Notes under the pieces: model-generated
What the model was told of the DNA's origin: nothing
What the model saw: the letters and a program-made list of their open reading frames with translations, nothing else
Databases searched by the model: none
Assembly (NCBI RefSeq): GCF_013407925.2
Contig: NZ_CP060201.1
Location: 6,433,001-6,497,000, forward strand
Direction of reading: 5' to 3'
Length of the DNA stretch: 64,000 nucleotides
Source: Pseudomonas protegens
GTDB lineage: Bacteria > Pseudomonadota > Gammaproteobacteria > Pseudomonadales > Pseudomonadaceae
Position numbers and translations under genes: made by a program
Shown: positions 1-8,460 of the stretch, piece by piece
Layout of the letters: each line of letters begins with the position of its first letter
Position numbering within the stretch: position 1 is the first letter of the stretch

Positions 1-463
1 GGATCAGGCGCATGCCGCCACGCTCGGAAATCCGCCGCGAACCCTGGTTCGGCGCCGCCTTGGGCACCCGCATCAGCGGTTGTTGCAGCACCTCGAACCA
101 ATAGTGGTCCACCGCCTCGCAGGCCTCGCTCATGTAGCCATGGCCCTGCCATGCCGGAGCCAGCCAAAAGCCGCGGTGGTTATCGGTTTCATCCATCAGG
201 CTGATGCTGCCGATCATCTGCCCGGGGTTGCTGCGCAGGCGCAGGGTCCAGTGCCATTCCGTGCCCCGGGCCATCGCCGGCAGCGCCAGGTCCCGCACGA
301 AGCTCAAGGCGCCGTCGGCCGGGTAGGGCCAGGGCACCAGGGCGTTGAGGTAGCGCACCACCTCCCAGTGTGGAAACAGTTGCTGGATGGCCTCGGCGTC
401 CGCCAGTTCCAGGGGCCGCAGCAATAGCCGCTCGGTGTGCAGGGTGGGCAGGCTGCCAATCAT
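1..463 (-). CDS. GNAT family N-acetyltransferase (RimJ-like), 3' end outside window
   Basis: This is a GCN5-related acetyltransferase of the kind that modifies protein N-termini or small amines; the acceptor cannot be predicted. It begins MIGSLPTLHTERLLLRPLEL, the usual opening of RimJ/RimL-like proteins. Further on it has QMIGSISLMDE (beta4) and GFWLAPAWQGHGYMSEA, the acetyl-CoA binding region with a variant Q/R-x-x-G-x-G/A loop. About 154 residues are present and the frame runs off the left edge, so the C-terminus is missing. An AAGGAG ribosome site lies upstream of the ATG, inside the end of the LysR gene, whose stop codon is only 2 bp away. The two are therefore probably co-transcribed and translationally coupled. 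Confidence 0.85.
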   Translation of the reverse strand, partial: MIGSLPTLHTERLLLRPLELADAEAIQQLFPHWEVVRYLNALVPWPYPADGALSFVRDLALPAMARGTEWHWTLRLRSNPGQMIGSISLMDETDNHRGFWLAPAWQGHGYMSEACEAVDHYWFEVLQQPLMRVPKAAPNQGSRRISERGGMRLI

Positions 464-465
464 GA

Positions 466-1374
466 TCAGGACTCCTTGTGCGGCTTGCCGAGCAGCAGGT
501 GCTCGCCGAGAAAGTCGACGAACACCCGCAGCTTGGGCAGCAGGTGCCGGCTGTTGGGCCAGAGGATAGAGAACTTGCCGCGCTCTTGCTGGTAGTCGTC
601 CAGCACCGACACCAGGCTGCCGTCGGCCAGGGCGCCGCCAACCACGAAGTCCGGTACGTAGGCGATGCCCAGGCCCTGGGTCGCGGCATGGATCAGCGAC
701 TCCAGGTTGTTGCTGGTCAAGGCGCTGCCCAGCACCAGCGGCGCGGCGCTGTCGGCCAGGTGCAGGCGCCACTGTTGCAGTTGGGTGCCGCCGGGAAACT
801 TGTAGCGCAGGCAGGCGTGGTGCTCCAGGTCCCTGGGGGTCTGGGGCGTGCCGCGGCGGGCGAAGTAGCCGGGCGCGCCCACCAGTACGAAGCCGAAGGG
901 CCCGAGGCTGCGGGACTTGAGCTGGGAATCCGGCAACTCGCCGCTGCGGATCACCGCATCCACCCCTTCGGCGATGACGTCGATCAGCCGGTCGTTGAAA
1001 TCCAGGTCCAGTTCGATGTCCGGGTAGCGCGCGGAGAACGCCGGGAGGATCGGCAGCAGCATGCGGTAGCCGATGGCCGGCAGGCTGACCCGCAAGCGCC
1101 CCCGGGGCGCATCGCTGAGCCGCGCCAGTTCGGCCTCGGCTTCCTGTACCTGATCGACGATGCGCTGGCCGCGTTCGTAGAACAGCGTGCCTTCGTCGGT
1201 CAGGCTGAGGCGCCGGGTGCTGCGGTTGAGCAGGCGCACGCCGAGCCGCTGTTCCAGGCGCGACAACGCCTTGCCCACGGCCGAGGCGGACAGCCCCAGG
1301 CGCTCGCCGGCGGCCACCAGGCTGCCACTCTGGACCACGCAGACAAACACGTGCAGGCCGTTCAGGTTGTCCAT
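466..1374 (-). CDS. LysR-family transcriptional regulator
   Basis: This is a 302-residue LysR regulator of normal family length. The N-terminal winged helix-turn-helix spans about residues 5-62 (for example LGLSASAVGKALSRLEQRLG). The C-terminal periplasmic-binding-like effector domain starts near residue 90 (RGRLRVSLPAIGYRMLLPIL). The ATG at 1374 is preceded by GAGGTG and matches the usual LysR N-terminus; an upstream in-frame extension has no such support. It is divergent from the MFS gene across about 130 bp, the classical arrangement in which a LysR protein controls both itself and the neighbouring transporter. The effector is unknown. It is of the CrgA/DhcR-like subgroup judging by the region after the HTH, which is an inference. 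Confidence 0.93.
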   Translation of the reverse strand: MDNLNGLHVFVCVVQSGSLVAAGERLGLSASAVGKALSRLEQRLGVRLLNRSTRRLSLTDEGTLFYERGQRIVDQVQEAEAELARLSDAPRGRLRVSLPAIGYRMLLPILPAFSARYPDIELDLDFNDRLIDVIAEGVDAVIRSGELPDSQLKSRSLGPFGFVLVGAPGYFARRGTPQTPRDLEHHACLRYKFPGGTQLQQWRLHLADSAAPLVLGSALTSNNLESLIHAATQGLGIAYVPDFVVGGALADGSLVSVLDDYQQERGKFSILWPNSRHLLPKLRVFVDFLGEHLLLGKPHKES

Positions 1375-1503
1375 GGTGCACCTCGATTGCAGCGTTTTTG
1401 TCGGTAAAGAGCGGAATAATGCCCTGTTTTTTATCGATTGCGGCCTGCCTATCCTGGGTTTTTCTTCCATCGGCCCTGATTGCCAGGGCGTGCAGAGGTG
1501 TCC

Positions 1504-3042
1504 GTGAATCCTGAACTCGACCTGTCCCTGGGGCTGCCGGCCCGCACCCGCGAACGGGGTGCCTACGGTGTATTGGCGGCGGTGTGCCTAGCGGCGCTGA
1601 TGCTGCCCCTGACCTTTGTCGGCGTGGCCGTGGCGACCCCGGCCATCGCCCGCGAGCTGGGGGGCAGCCCGCTGGCCCTGAGCTGGACCACCAATGCCTT
1701 CATGCTGGCCTTTGGTAGTGTGCTGATGGCGGCCGGCACCCTGGCCGACGAGTACGGTCGCAAGCGCCTGTTCAGCCTGGGGGTGGCGCTGTTCGGCCTG
1801 AGTTCCCTGGCCCTGGTGTTCGTGCCGTCGCTGCTGTGGCTCAACCTGCTGCGCGGGGTCCAGGGCCTGGCCGGCGCTGCGGCCCTGGCCGGTGGTTCGG
1901 CGGCCCTGGCCCAGGCCTTCGACGGCCCGACGCGGACTCGGGCCTTCAGCTTGCTGGGCACCACCTTTGGCGTCGGCCTGGCCTTTGGCCCGATCCTCGC
2001 CGGGGTCTTGGTGGAACACAGCGGCTGGCGCGCGATCTTCGTCTCCGGCGCGCTGATCGGTGGCCTGTCCCTGGCCTTTGGCGTGCCGCGCATGCAGGAG
2101 TCCAGGGATCCCGAGGCCCGGGGCGTGGACTGGCCCGGCACCTTGAGTTTCACCCTGGCCCTGGTGCTGCTGACCTGGGGCATCCTGCAAGCGCCGCAAA
2201 GCGGTTGGGGCAGTCCCTGGGTCCTGGCGTTGCTGGCGGGGGCGCTGCTGGCGCTGGGGCTGTTCATTGTCGTGGAGCGGCGGGCGGCGCGACCGATGCT
2301 TGATCTGTCGCTGTTTCGCTACCCGCGTTTTGTCGGGGTGCAGGTGCTGCCCATCGCCACCTGCTACTGCTACGTGGTGCTGCTGATCCTGCTGCCGATC
2401 CGCTTTATCGGTGTCGAAGGCTACAGCGAGATCGACGCCGGAATCCTGATGATGGCCCTGTCGGCCCCTATGCTGGTGGTGCCCTTTGCCGCGGGCTGGC
2501 TCAACCGCTGGTTCAGCGCCGGCAACCTGTCGAGCCTGGGGTTGCTGGTGGCCGCCGGCGGGCTGTTCTGGCTCAGTCGGATCGAGCCGGGGCAGGCCGC
2601 TGTCCAGCGCGCCTGGCCATTGCTGGTGATCGGCCTGGGCAGCGGATTGCCCTGGGGCTTGATGGATGGGCTGTCGGTGAGCGTGGTGCCCAAGGAGCGG
2701 GCCGGCATGGCCAGTGGCATCTTCAGTACCACCCGGGTGGCGGGCGAGGGCATTGCCCTGGCCCTGGTGGTGGCGTTGCTGGCGGGGCTGTTGCAGCACG
2801 CTCTTGGGCCTCAGGCGACGCCGGGGGAATCCCTGGCGCTGGCGGCCCGGCAGTTGGCCGGTGGCGATCTGGCGGCCAGTGCCGGGTCCTTGCCGACCTT
2901 GCCCCGGGAGGCGTTGCTGCACCTTTACTCCCAGGCCTTCAGCCAGCTGTTGCAGGTGTTGATGCTCATCACCCTGCTGGCGGCCCTGGTGGTCAAGGTG
3001 GCGCTGCATGAGCCGCGCCACCCGCACCGCCTTGGAAACTGA
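1504..3042 (+). CDS. MFS transporter, DHA2 (EmrB/QacA-type) drug exporter
   Basis: This integral inner-membrane exporter of the 14-TM drug:H+ antiporter 2 type has 512 residues, the usual length. It shows the MFS loop 2-3 motif GTLADEYGRKRLF and the antiporter motif C-like segment GTTFGVGLAFGPILAG. I chose the GTG at 1504 because AGAGGTG lies just upstream; an in-frame TTG at 1480 would add eight residues but has no ribosome site. It is divergent from a LysR gene, so substrate-induced expression through that regulator is likely. No outer-membrane or membrane-fusion partner gene lies beside it, so it may work alone or with a shared TolC. The substrate cannot be read from the sequence. Confidence 0.9.
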   Translation: MNPELDLSLGLPARTRERGAYGVLAAVCLAALMLPLTFVGVAVATPAIARELGGSPLALSWTTNAFMLAFGSVLMAAGTLADEYGRKRLFSLGVALFGLSSLALVFVPSLLWLNLLRGVQGLAGAAALAGGSAALAQAFDGPTRTRAFSLLGTTFGVGLAFGPILAGVLVEHSGWRAIFVSGALIGGLSLAFGVPRMQESRDPEARGVDWPGTLSFTLALVLLTWGILQAPQSGWGSPWVLALLAGALLALGLFIVVERRAARPMLDLSLFRYPRFVGVQVLPIATCYCYVVLLILLPIRFIGVEGYSEIDAGILMMALSAPMLVVPFAAGWLNRWFSAGNLSSLGLLVAAGGLFWLSRIEPGQAAVQRAWPLLVIGLGSGLPWGLMDGLSVSVVPKERAGMASGIFSTTRVAGEGIALALVVALLAGLLQHALGPQATPGESLALAARQLAGGDLAASAGSLPTLPREALLHLYSQAFSQLLQVLMLITLLAALVVKVALHEPRHPHRLGN

Positions 3043-4329
3043 TCAGCGGAACTCGAAGAACTTGTAGTGCAGGTTGGCTTCGGGAATCCGGTACTCGTTC
3101 ATCAGTTCCCGTACCTGGGCCAGCAGGCCCTTGGGTCCGCAGAAGCTGATCTGGATCTGCTGCGGGTCGGTTTCCGTGGCCGTGCGTTTGAGGGTCTGGG
3201 CCAGGGACTCGGTGCCGCCGCTGTTGGCGACGAAGTCCACGCCGCGGGCCTGGGCCATGCCTTGCAGGGTGTCGACGCTGGGAAAGGCCCGGGACGGGTT
3301 GTAGCAATACACCAGGGTGGCCTTGTCGAATTCTCCGGCGGCCGCGTCCTGCAACCAGGAAATGAACGGCGAGATGCCCACGCCACCACCGATCCAGATT
3401 TCCCGAGCCGCTTCCTGGGGCCGCTTGAAGCGGCCATAAGGCGCGTAGAGGTCAGCGCGCATGCCGACCTTCACCTGTTTGCGCAGCCGTTGGGTGTAGT
3501 CGCCGAGGGCGCGGATCACGAATTCGATGCGCCCATCCTCGGCCTGGGCGCTGGCGATGGTGAAGGGGTGCGGCTCGCGCAGGCCCTTTTCCTGCATCGA
3601 CAGAAAAGCGAACTGCCCGGCCTTGAACGGAAAACCCCGGCCCAGGGGGCGCAGTTCCAGGTGCAGGGAGTTCTTCTCCACCCGGACCGCGCTCACCTGG
3701 TATTCGCCGGCCTTGGCCACGAACGGGTAGAGCAGCAGTTTGTACAGGGCGCCCAGCACCCCGAGGACGCACAGCGCGCCCAGCCACAGGCCCGATGGCG
3801 AGTCCAGGGTGATCGGCGACTTGAAGCTCACGCCGTGCAGGATGACGATCAGGAACAGCGGCCCGGACAGCTTGTGCCACCAGCGCCACTGGCTGTAGGG
3901 GATGTTGCGGTTCAGCGCCAGGAGCACGATCAGGCCCAGGGCCACATAGCTCAACTGGCGCACCAGGCGGGTCCAGTATTTGGACAGTTCGAGGATCGGC
4001 ACGCTGTTCCATTCGTCCAGGTTGGCCTTGAACACCAGGTGATAGCTGGCGAACGCCAGGGCCCAGATTCCCAGCCATTTATGCACCTCGTAGACCCGGT
4101 CGAGGCCACCGAACAGGCGCTCGACAAAACCCCAGCGGGCCGCCAGCAGGCAGGACAGGGCCATGTAGGCCAGGGCCGTGCTGCCCAGGATCATGCTCAG
4201 GGTGGCGGAGGTCAGCCAGGTGGCGGAAGGAATCTCCAGCAGGAGGGTGAAGGTGGTGATCAGCAGAACGCCGATTATCGTGTGCCAGGTTTTCAAGGGT
4301 GCATGACTCCGCTCAGGAAATGCCGTCAT
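3043..4329 (-). CDS. Ferric-reductase-like transmembrane protein with FAD/NAD(P) reductase domain
   Basis: This 428-residue membrane flavohaem oxidoreductase has an N-terminal half with about six hydrophobic helices and paired histidines suitable for haem (HKWLGIWALAFASYHLVF and WWHKLSGPLFLIVILHGV), the layout of ferric reductase / NADPH-oxidase-like domains. From about residue 205 there is an FAD-binding domain (FPFKAGQFAFLSM, PHPFTIAS), followed by an NAD(P)-binding domain (WIGGGVGISPFISWL and the C-terminal FCGPKGL). It probably moves electrons from cytosolic NAD(P)H across the membrane, possibly to ferric iron; the acceptor is not certain. It abuts the MFS gene tail to tail with no spacer. 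No clear ribosome site precedes the ATG, so the start is less certain than the family call. Confidence 0.88.
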   Translation of the reverse strand: MTAFPERSHAPLKTWHTIIGVLLITTFTLLLEIPSATWLTSATLSMILGSTALAYMALSCLLAARWGFVERLFGGLDRVYEVHKWLGIWALAFASYHLVFKANLDEWNSVPILELSKYWTRLVRQLSYVALGLIVLLALNRNIPYSQWRWWHKLSGPLFLIVILHGVSFKSPITLDSPSGLWLGALCVLGVLGALYKLLLYPFVAKAGEYQVSAVRVEKNSLHLELRPLGRGFPFKAGQFAFLSMQEKGLREPHPFTIASAQAEDGRIEFVIRALGDYTQRLRKQVKVGMRADLYAPYGRFKRPQEAAREIWIGGGVGISPFISWLQDAAAGEFDKATLVYCYNPSRAFPSVDTLQGMAQARGVDFVANSGGTESLAQTLKRTATETDPQQIQISFCGPKGLLAQVRELMNEYRIPEANLHYKFFEFR

Positions 4330-4709
4330 GGCATGAACATCGATTGCCGCACAGGCCCCGTGGTCATGGGGGCGACGCCAAAAGGCGCGATGCGTGGAGT
4401 GGTGTGGCGCTGGGGCATAGCAGGATATGACAGCTTTGTTCGCGCGTAACCGGAGGCCATTCTAGCGCCTGAACCTTAATTCAAGCTGATGCGGGTCACC
4501 GATTCGGTATTTTGCGATTGACGAAAATGATCGAAACTCAATTGCATTTCGATTTCCTGTGCACGGCGTGGGTGCGGCTGGCTCCTACGGATGGCGTTGG
4601 CGCGGCTGGTAGCGCAGATGTGCACTTGGGTGTGCTGCGCAGGCCCTGGCGTGCGTCTAGCAGCCATAGCCCCGCAGCCGTACCGGGGCCCGTGATGATG
4701 AGCCTGAAC
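4330..4709. other. Intergenic region upstream of glsB and the ferric reductase gene
   Basis: These 380 bp separate two divergent genes and contain no convincing coding sequence. Positions 4530-4553 hold an inverted repeat with perfect 7-bp arms (ATCGAAA and TTTCGAT) around a 10-base spacer, which could be an operator for either gene. Positions 4570-4690 carry a degraded copy of the pseudomonad intergenic repeat (GGCTCCTAC and nearby). A frame open through this stretch in phase with glsB lacks a ribosome site and is not thought to be translated. Confidence 0.5.
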
Positions 4710-5618
4710 ATGCAAGCCCTGTTGAACCAGATTCTCGATGAAGTCCGCCCCCTGATCGGCCAAGGCCGGGTCGCCAACTACATTCCGGCCCTGGCCGATG
4801 TGCCGGCCAACCAGTTGGGGATTGCCGTATACGGCAACGATGGCCAGGTGTTCAGCGCCGGTGACGCGGACACGCCATTCTCGGTGCAAAGTATTTCCAA
4901 GGTCTTCAGCCTGGTGCAGGCCATCGGCCATTCCGGCGAAGCGATCTGGGAACGCCTGGGCCACGAGCCCTCGGGACAACCCTTCAACTCCCTGGTGCAA
5001 CTGGAGTTCGAGCGCGGCCGTCCGCGCAATCCCTTTATCAACGCCGGGGCCCTGGTGATCTGCGACATCAACCAGTCGCGCTTCGCCGCGCCGGCCTTGT
5101 CCATGCGCGATTTCGTCCGGCGCCTGTCGGGCAACCATCAGGTGCTGGTGGATGGCCGGGTGGCGGAGTCGGAATATCAGCACCGGGCCCGCAATGCGGC
5201 CATGGCCTACCTGATGCAGTCCTTCGGCAACTTCCATAACGATGTCGAAGCGGTGCTGCGCAACTATTTCAGTCATTGCGCGCTGCGCATGAGCTGCGTC
5301 GATCTGGCACGGGCGTTCTGCTTCCTGGCCAACGACGGCTTCTGCAAGCACAGCGGCGAGCAGATCCTCAGCCGCCGCCAGACCCAGCAGGTCAACTCGA
5401 TCATGGCCACCAGCGGCCTGTACGACGAGGCCGGCAACTTCGCCTATCGGGTCGGCCTGCCGGGCAAGAGCGGGGTCGGTGGGGGGATTGTCGCGGTGGT
5501 GCCGGGGCAGTTCACGGTGTGCGTGTGGTCGCCGGAACTCAACACCGCCGGCAACTCGCTGGTGGGCATGGCGGCCTTGGAGCTGCTCAGCCAGCGCATA
5601 GGCTGGTCAGTGTTCTAG
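4710..5618 (+). CDS. glsB: Glutaminase (serine-dependent beta-lactamase-like fold)
   Basis: It hydrolyses L-glutamine to glutamate and ammonia in the cytoplasm. The protein has the family hallmarks: an S-x-x-K catalytic pair in [12 protein letters not shown] (Ser61/Lys64 from this start), [10 protein letters not shown], and [18 protein letters not shown] near the C-terminus. The ATG at 4710 gives [19 protein letters not shown] and 302 residues, the standard length of bacterial GlsB; an ATG at 4695 would add five residues. The ribosome site is weak in both cases, so family length decided the start. It stands alone; the next gene converges on it with a 3-bp gap. Confidence 0.95.
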   Translation: MQALLNQILDEVRPLIGQGRVANYIPALADVPANQLGIAVYGNDGQVFSAGDADTPFSVQSISKVFSLVQAIGHSGEAIWERLGHEPSGQPFNSLVQLEFERGRPRNPFINAGALVICDINQSRFAAPALSMRDFVRRLSGNHQVLVDGRVAESEYQHRARNAAMAYLMQSFGNFHNDVEAVLRNYFSHCALRMSCVDLARAFCFLANDGFCKHSGEQILSRRQTQQVNSIMATSGLYDEAGNFAYRVGLPGKSGVGGGIVAVVPGQFTVCVWSPELNTAGNSLVGMAALELLSQRIGWSVF

Positions 5619-5621
5619 GAC

Positions 5622-6083
5622 TTACCAGGCGCCCGGGTTGTTCAGGCTGATCTGCCCGCGATCGATAAAGCGCTGGGTGCCGAACAAGCCGCCGGCCAGC
5701 TTGCCGCGCAGCACGTAGGGCAGGTTGTCCAGGCTCTGGGTCTGGCTCAGGCCCAGGGTCTGGCGCAGCACCGAGAAGGCCGAGACGCTGACCGGGATCA
5801 CCAGGATGTCTTCCGAGTAGCGGCCGATATGCCCTTGCTGGTCGCTGACCCCGGAGGCCAGCGGGCGACCGTTGACTTCCAGGTCCAGGGCCACGCCGTT
5901 GTAGTCGATGGGGCTTTCGTTGGGGTTCTGCAGGCGCAGTTTCACCGCGAAACGCATTTCCAGGTCCTGGCTCGGCAGCGGCTCGATGCCCACCACGTTG
6001 ATCGCCAGCGGGTCGCGGTTGGGCAACAGCGCACAGGCGCTGAGGCTGAGCAGTACCAGGGTCAAGGCGATCAATCTACGCAT
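5622..6083 (-). CDS. LEA type 2 (WHy domain) lipoprotein
   Basis: This 153-residue predicted lipoprotein has a signal sequence ending in the lipobox LSAC at about residues 17-20. The mature part has the water-stress-and-hypersensitive-response (WHy/LEA14) layout: a beta-rich domain with MRFAVKLRLQNPNESPIDYNGVALDL, in which the conserved NPN begins a strand pair. Proteins of this type are common in pseudomonads and are thought to protect envelope components under stress, but no precise function is known. I chose the ATG at 6083 because it directly precedes the signal peptide; the longer open frame upstream passes through a REP element and is not coding. Confidence 0.85.
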   Translation of the reverse strand: MRRLIALTLVLLSLSACALLPNRDPLAINVVGIEPLPSQDLEMRFAVKLRLQNPNESPIDYNGVALDLEVNGRPLASGVSDQQGHIGRYSEDILVIPVSVSAFSVLRQTLGLSQTQSLDNLPYVLRGKLAGGLFGTQRFIDRGQISLNNPGAW

Positions 6084-6126
6084 GGCATACCTGTCGGCAA
6101 GGGAAATGAAAGGTTGCCCGGCACCT

Positions 6127-6180
6127 TGTAGCCGCTGCCGAGCCAGCGAGGCTGCGACAAGGCCCGCAGGGCCTTGCCTG
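6127..6180. repeat. REP element (TGTAGCCGCTGCCG family), single copy
   Basis: The sequence starts TGTAGCCGCTGCCG, the head of a common pseudomonad REP element, and contains an inner palindrome AAGGCCCGCAGGGCCTT. The same head occurs at 12019-12130 and near 13319. It sits upstream of the lipoprotein gene, not inside any gene. Confidence 0.75.
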
Positions 6181-6249
6181 GCCAACCCTCGACCTACCTC
6201 AAGGCCGAGGGCCGGTCACCAGCGCACGCAGCATAGACGCCCGCGAGCC

Positions 6250-7689
6250 TCAGGAGTTCGCTTTGCCGCTCATGTCCGGGTCCTGCATGACCTTGAGGGT
6301 CGCCGCTTCCGGATCGAACTCATCTTCTTCCAGCTCAAGGAACTCCTCCGGCAGGAAGATATTGAGGAAGATCGCGCAGAAAGCACCCACGGTGATCGGC
6401 GACTCGAAGATGTTGTGCAGCGCCTTGGGCAGCTCGCGCAGCACTTCCGGCACCGCCGCCACCCCCAGGCCCATGCCCAGGGAAATGGCCACGATCAGCA
6501 CGTTGCGCCGGTGCAGCCCGGCTTCGGCGAGGATCTTGATCCCGGCCACGGCCACGGTGCCGAACATGATCAGCGTGGCGCCGCCTAGCACCGGCTTGGG
6601 CATCAGTTGCAGCACCGCGCCGATCACCGGGAACAGCCCCAGCAGCACCAGCAGCCCGGCGATGAAGTAGGCCACGTAGCGGCTGGCCACGCCGGTCAGC
6701 TGGATCACCCCGTTGTTCTGGGCAAAGGTCACCATCGGCAGGCTGTTGAACACCGCCGCCACCGCCGAGTTGAAACCGTCCGCCAGCAGCCCGGACTTGA
6801 TGCGCTTGATGTACAGCGGGCCCTTGACCGGCTGCTGGGAAATCATCGAGTTGGCGGTCAGGTCGCCGGCCGCTTCCAGGGGCGAGATCAGGAAGATCAC
6901 CGCCAGCGGAATAAAGGCGATCAGGTCGAAGGAAAAGCCGTACTTGAACGGCACCGGTACGCTCACCAGCGGCACCTCGGGCAGGGCGGCCATGTCCACC
7001 CGGCCGAGCATCCAGGCCACCACGAAGCCCAGGGTCAGGCCGATGACGATCGAGCCCAGGCGCAGCATCGGGTGGTTGAAGCGGTTGAGCACCACGATGG
7101 TCAGCAGCACCAGCGCCGCCAGGCCCAGGTTGCTCGCCGCGCCCAGGTCGCTGGCGCCGTAGCCGCCGGCCATGTCGGTGACCGCCACCTTGATCAGCGA
7201 CAGGCCCATCAGGGTAATGATGGTGCCGGTGACCACCGGGGTGATCAGCTTGCGCAGCTTGCCGATGAACTGGCTGAGGAACATCTCGATAAAGGCCGCG
7301 ACAAAGCAGATGCCGAAGATGGTCGAGAGAATGTCGTCGGTGCTGCCACCCCGGCCCTTGACCATGAACCCGGCGCTGAGCAGCACGCTGATAAAGGAAA
7401 AGCTGGTGCCCTGCACGCACAGCAGGCCGGAGCCAATGGGCCCCAGGCGCCGGGCCTGGACGAAGGTGCCCAGGCCGGAGACGAACAGCGCCATGCTGAT
7501 CAGGTACGGCAGTTCGCTCTCAAGCCCCAGCACGCCGCCGAAGATCAGGGTCGGGCTGATGATGCCGACGAAGCTGGCCAGCACATGTTGCAGGGCGGCG
7601 AAGATCGCCGCGCTGAAATGCGGACGGTCATTGAGGCCGTAGATCAGGTCGGATTTGTAGCGGGGCGGGGAGCGATCAGGTGCGGTCAT
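6250..7689 (-). CDS. NCS2-family nucleobase (xanthine/uracil) permease
   Basis: This cytoplasmic-membrane symporter takes up purine or pyrimidine bases with protons. It has 479 residues and about 14 TM segments. TM1 carries the conserved QH pair (ALQHVLASF, Gln34/His35), and the NCS2 signature is clear as FAQNNGVIQLTGVASR about two thirds along. The EAAGD motif in the middle (SPLEAAGDLTANS) is the substrate-binding glutamate region. Its length and sequence resemble XanP/UacT-like xanthine or urate carriers more than UraA, but the substrate is an inference. The ATG at 7689 was preferred because upstream codons do not resemble the family. Confidence 0.92.
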   Translation of the reverse strand: MTAPDRSPPRYKSDLIYGLNDRPHFSAAIFAALQHVLASFVGIISPTLIFGGVLGLESELPYLISMALFVSGLGTFVQARRLGPIGSGLLCVQGTSFSFISVLLSAGFMVKGRGGSTDDILSTIFGICFVAAFIEMFLSQFIGKLRKLITPVVTGTIITLMGLSLIKVAVTDMAGGYGASDLGAASNLGLAALVLLTIVVLNRFNHPMLRLGSIVIGLTLGFVVAWMLGRVDMAALPEVPLVSVPVPFKYGFSFDLIAFIPLAVIFLISPLEAAGDLTANSMISQQPVKGPLYIKRIKSGLLADGFNSAVAAVFNSLPMVTFAQNNGVIQLTGVASRYVAYFIAGLLVLLGLFPVIGAVLQLMPKPVLGGATLIMFGTVAVAGIKILAEAGLHRRNVLIVAISLGMGLGVAAVPEVLRELPKALHNIFESPITVGAFCAIFLNIFLPEEFLELEEDEFDPEAATLKVMQDPDMSGKANS

Positions 7690-7884
7690 GGGAAAAGGCC
7701 TGCCAGTGACGTGTGAAAACAACGGGGGTACACGTCGGAAAGTGGACGGGACTTGGGCCGCAGAGCCATGGCATGGACAAGACTTGCGCACCCGGTCAGA
7801 AAAAAGGAGGCGCAGGATGCCAGAAAGGCGCCGCGGTCAGAAGGGCAAACAGGCGGAAAAAGCCAAGTTGCAAAGGATACGAAA

Positions 7885-7903
7885 GATACTGTTTCTCATT
7901 TGC
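7885..7903. promoter_or_regulatory. Candidate Fur box upstream of the ECF sigma gene
   Basis: GATACTGTTTCTCATTTGC matches the 19-bp Fur consensus at 13 of 19 positions, counted by eye. It lies 45 bp before the ATG of the FecI-like sigma factor, where Fur repression of such genes is usual. The match is moderate and rests on inspection only. Confidence 0.5.
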
Positions 7904-7947
7904 CTTTGTGGAATAATCCGCCTCCCCGATTTGCGGACCGCCCCCCG

Positions 7948-8460
7948 ATGCTGCCGACTCCCAGCCTGCTGCGCAGCTTTCAAGAGCACTACGACGACCT
8001 GCTGAAGTTTCTCACCCGGCGCATGAGCGACCGCCAGCGGGCGGCGGACGTGGCTCAGGAAACCTACCTCAAGCTGCTCAAGGTCGACCCGCAAACGGTG
8101 GAGGTGCACAACGATCGCGGTTTCATCTTCCGCGTGGCCGGCAACCTGGCCATCGACACCCTGCGCCGCGAGCAGCGCCTGGCGGCCAACCTCAGCGACG
8201 GCCAGGAACACCGCGAAGCGGTGGACCCGGGCCCGGCCCCGGAAGCGGTGCTGCTGGCCAAGGAGCGCCTGGCGCTGCTCGACCAGGCCCTGGCGCAACT
8301 CTCGGACAACGCCCGCCAGGCCTTGCTGCTCAATCGCCTGGAAGGCTTGACCCAGGCGCAGATCGCCGTGCGCCTGGGGGTTTCCGAAAGCATGGTGGCA
8401 AAATACATCGGCCAGGCCCTGCGCCATTGCCGCGACTGGCTGAAGGTCCACCATGAATAA
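7948..8460 (+). CDS. ECF RNA polymerase sigma factor, FecI-like iron-starvation type
   Basis: This 170-residue extracytoplasmic-function sigma factor directs transcription of the neighbouring TonB receptor when its ligand is bound. Sigma region 2 covers about residues 8-75 (FLTRRMSDRQRAADVAQETYLKLL, then FIFRVAGNLAIDTLRREQRL), and region 4 about 110-160 (LEGLTQAQIAVRLGVSESMVAKYIGQAL), which is a typical HTH. The ATG at 7948 gives normal FecI length; a longer frame upstream would run through the Fur-box region. It overlaps fecR by 8 bp, so the two are translationally coupled, as in the E. coli fecIR and P. putida pupIR pairs. Confidence 0.95.
   Translation: MLPTPSLLRSFQEHYDDLLKFLTRRMSDRQRAADVAQETYLKLLKVDPQTVEVHNDRGFIFRVAGNLAIDTLRREQRLAANLSDGQEHREAVDPGPAPEAVLLAKERLALLDQALAQLSDNARQALLLNRLEGLTQAQIAVRLGVSESMVAKYIGQALRHCRDWLKVHHE

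Noticed and set aside
4512..4709. N-terminal extension of glsB by 66 codons
   Set aside because: The extra residues have no family match and pass through degraded repeat sequence. Glutaminases of this type are 302 residues long, as obtained from 4710.
7753..7947. N-terminal extension of the ECF sigma factor
   Set aside because: It would place the Fur-like site and promoter region inside the gene, and the family starts close to the ATG at 7948.
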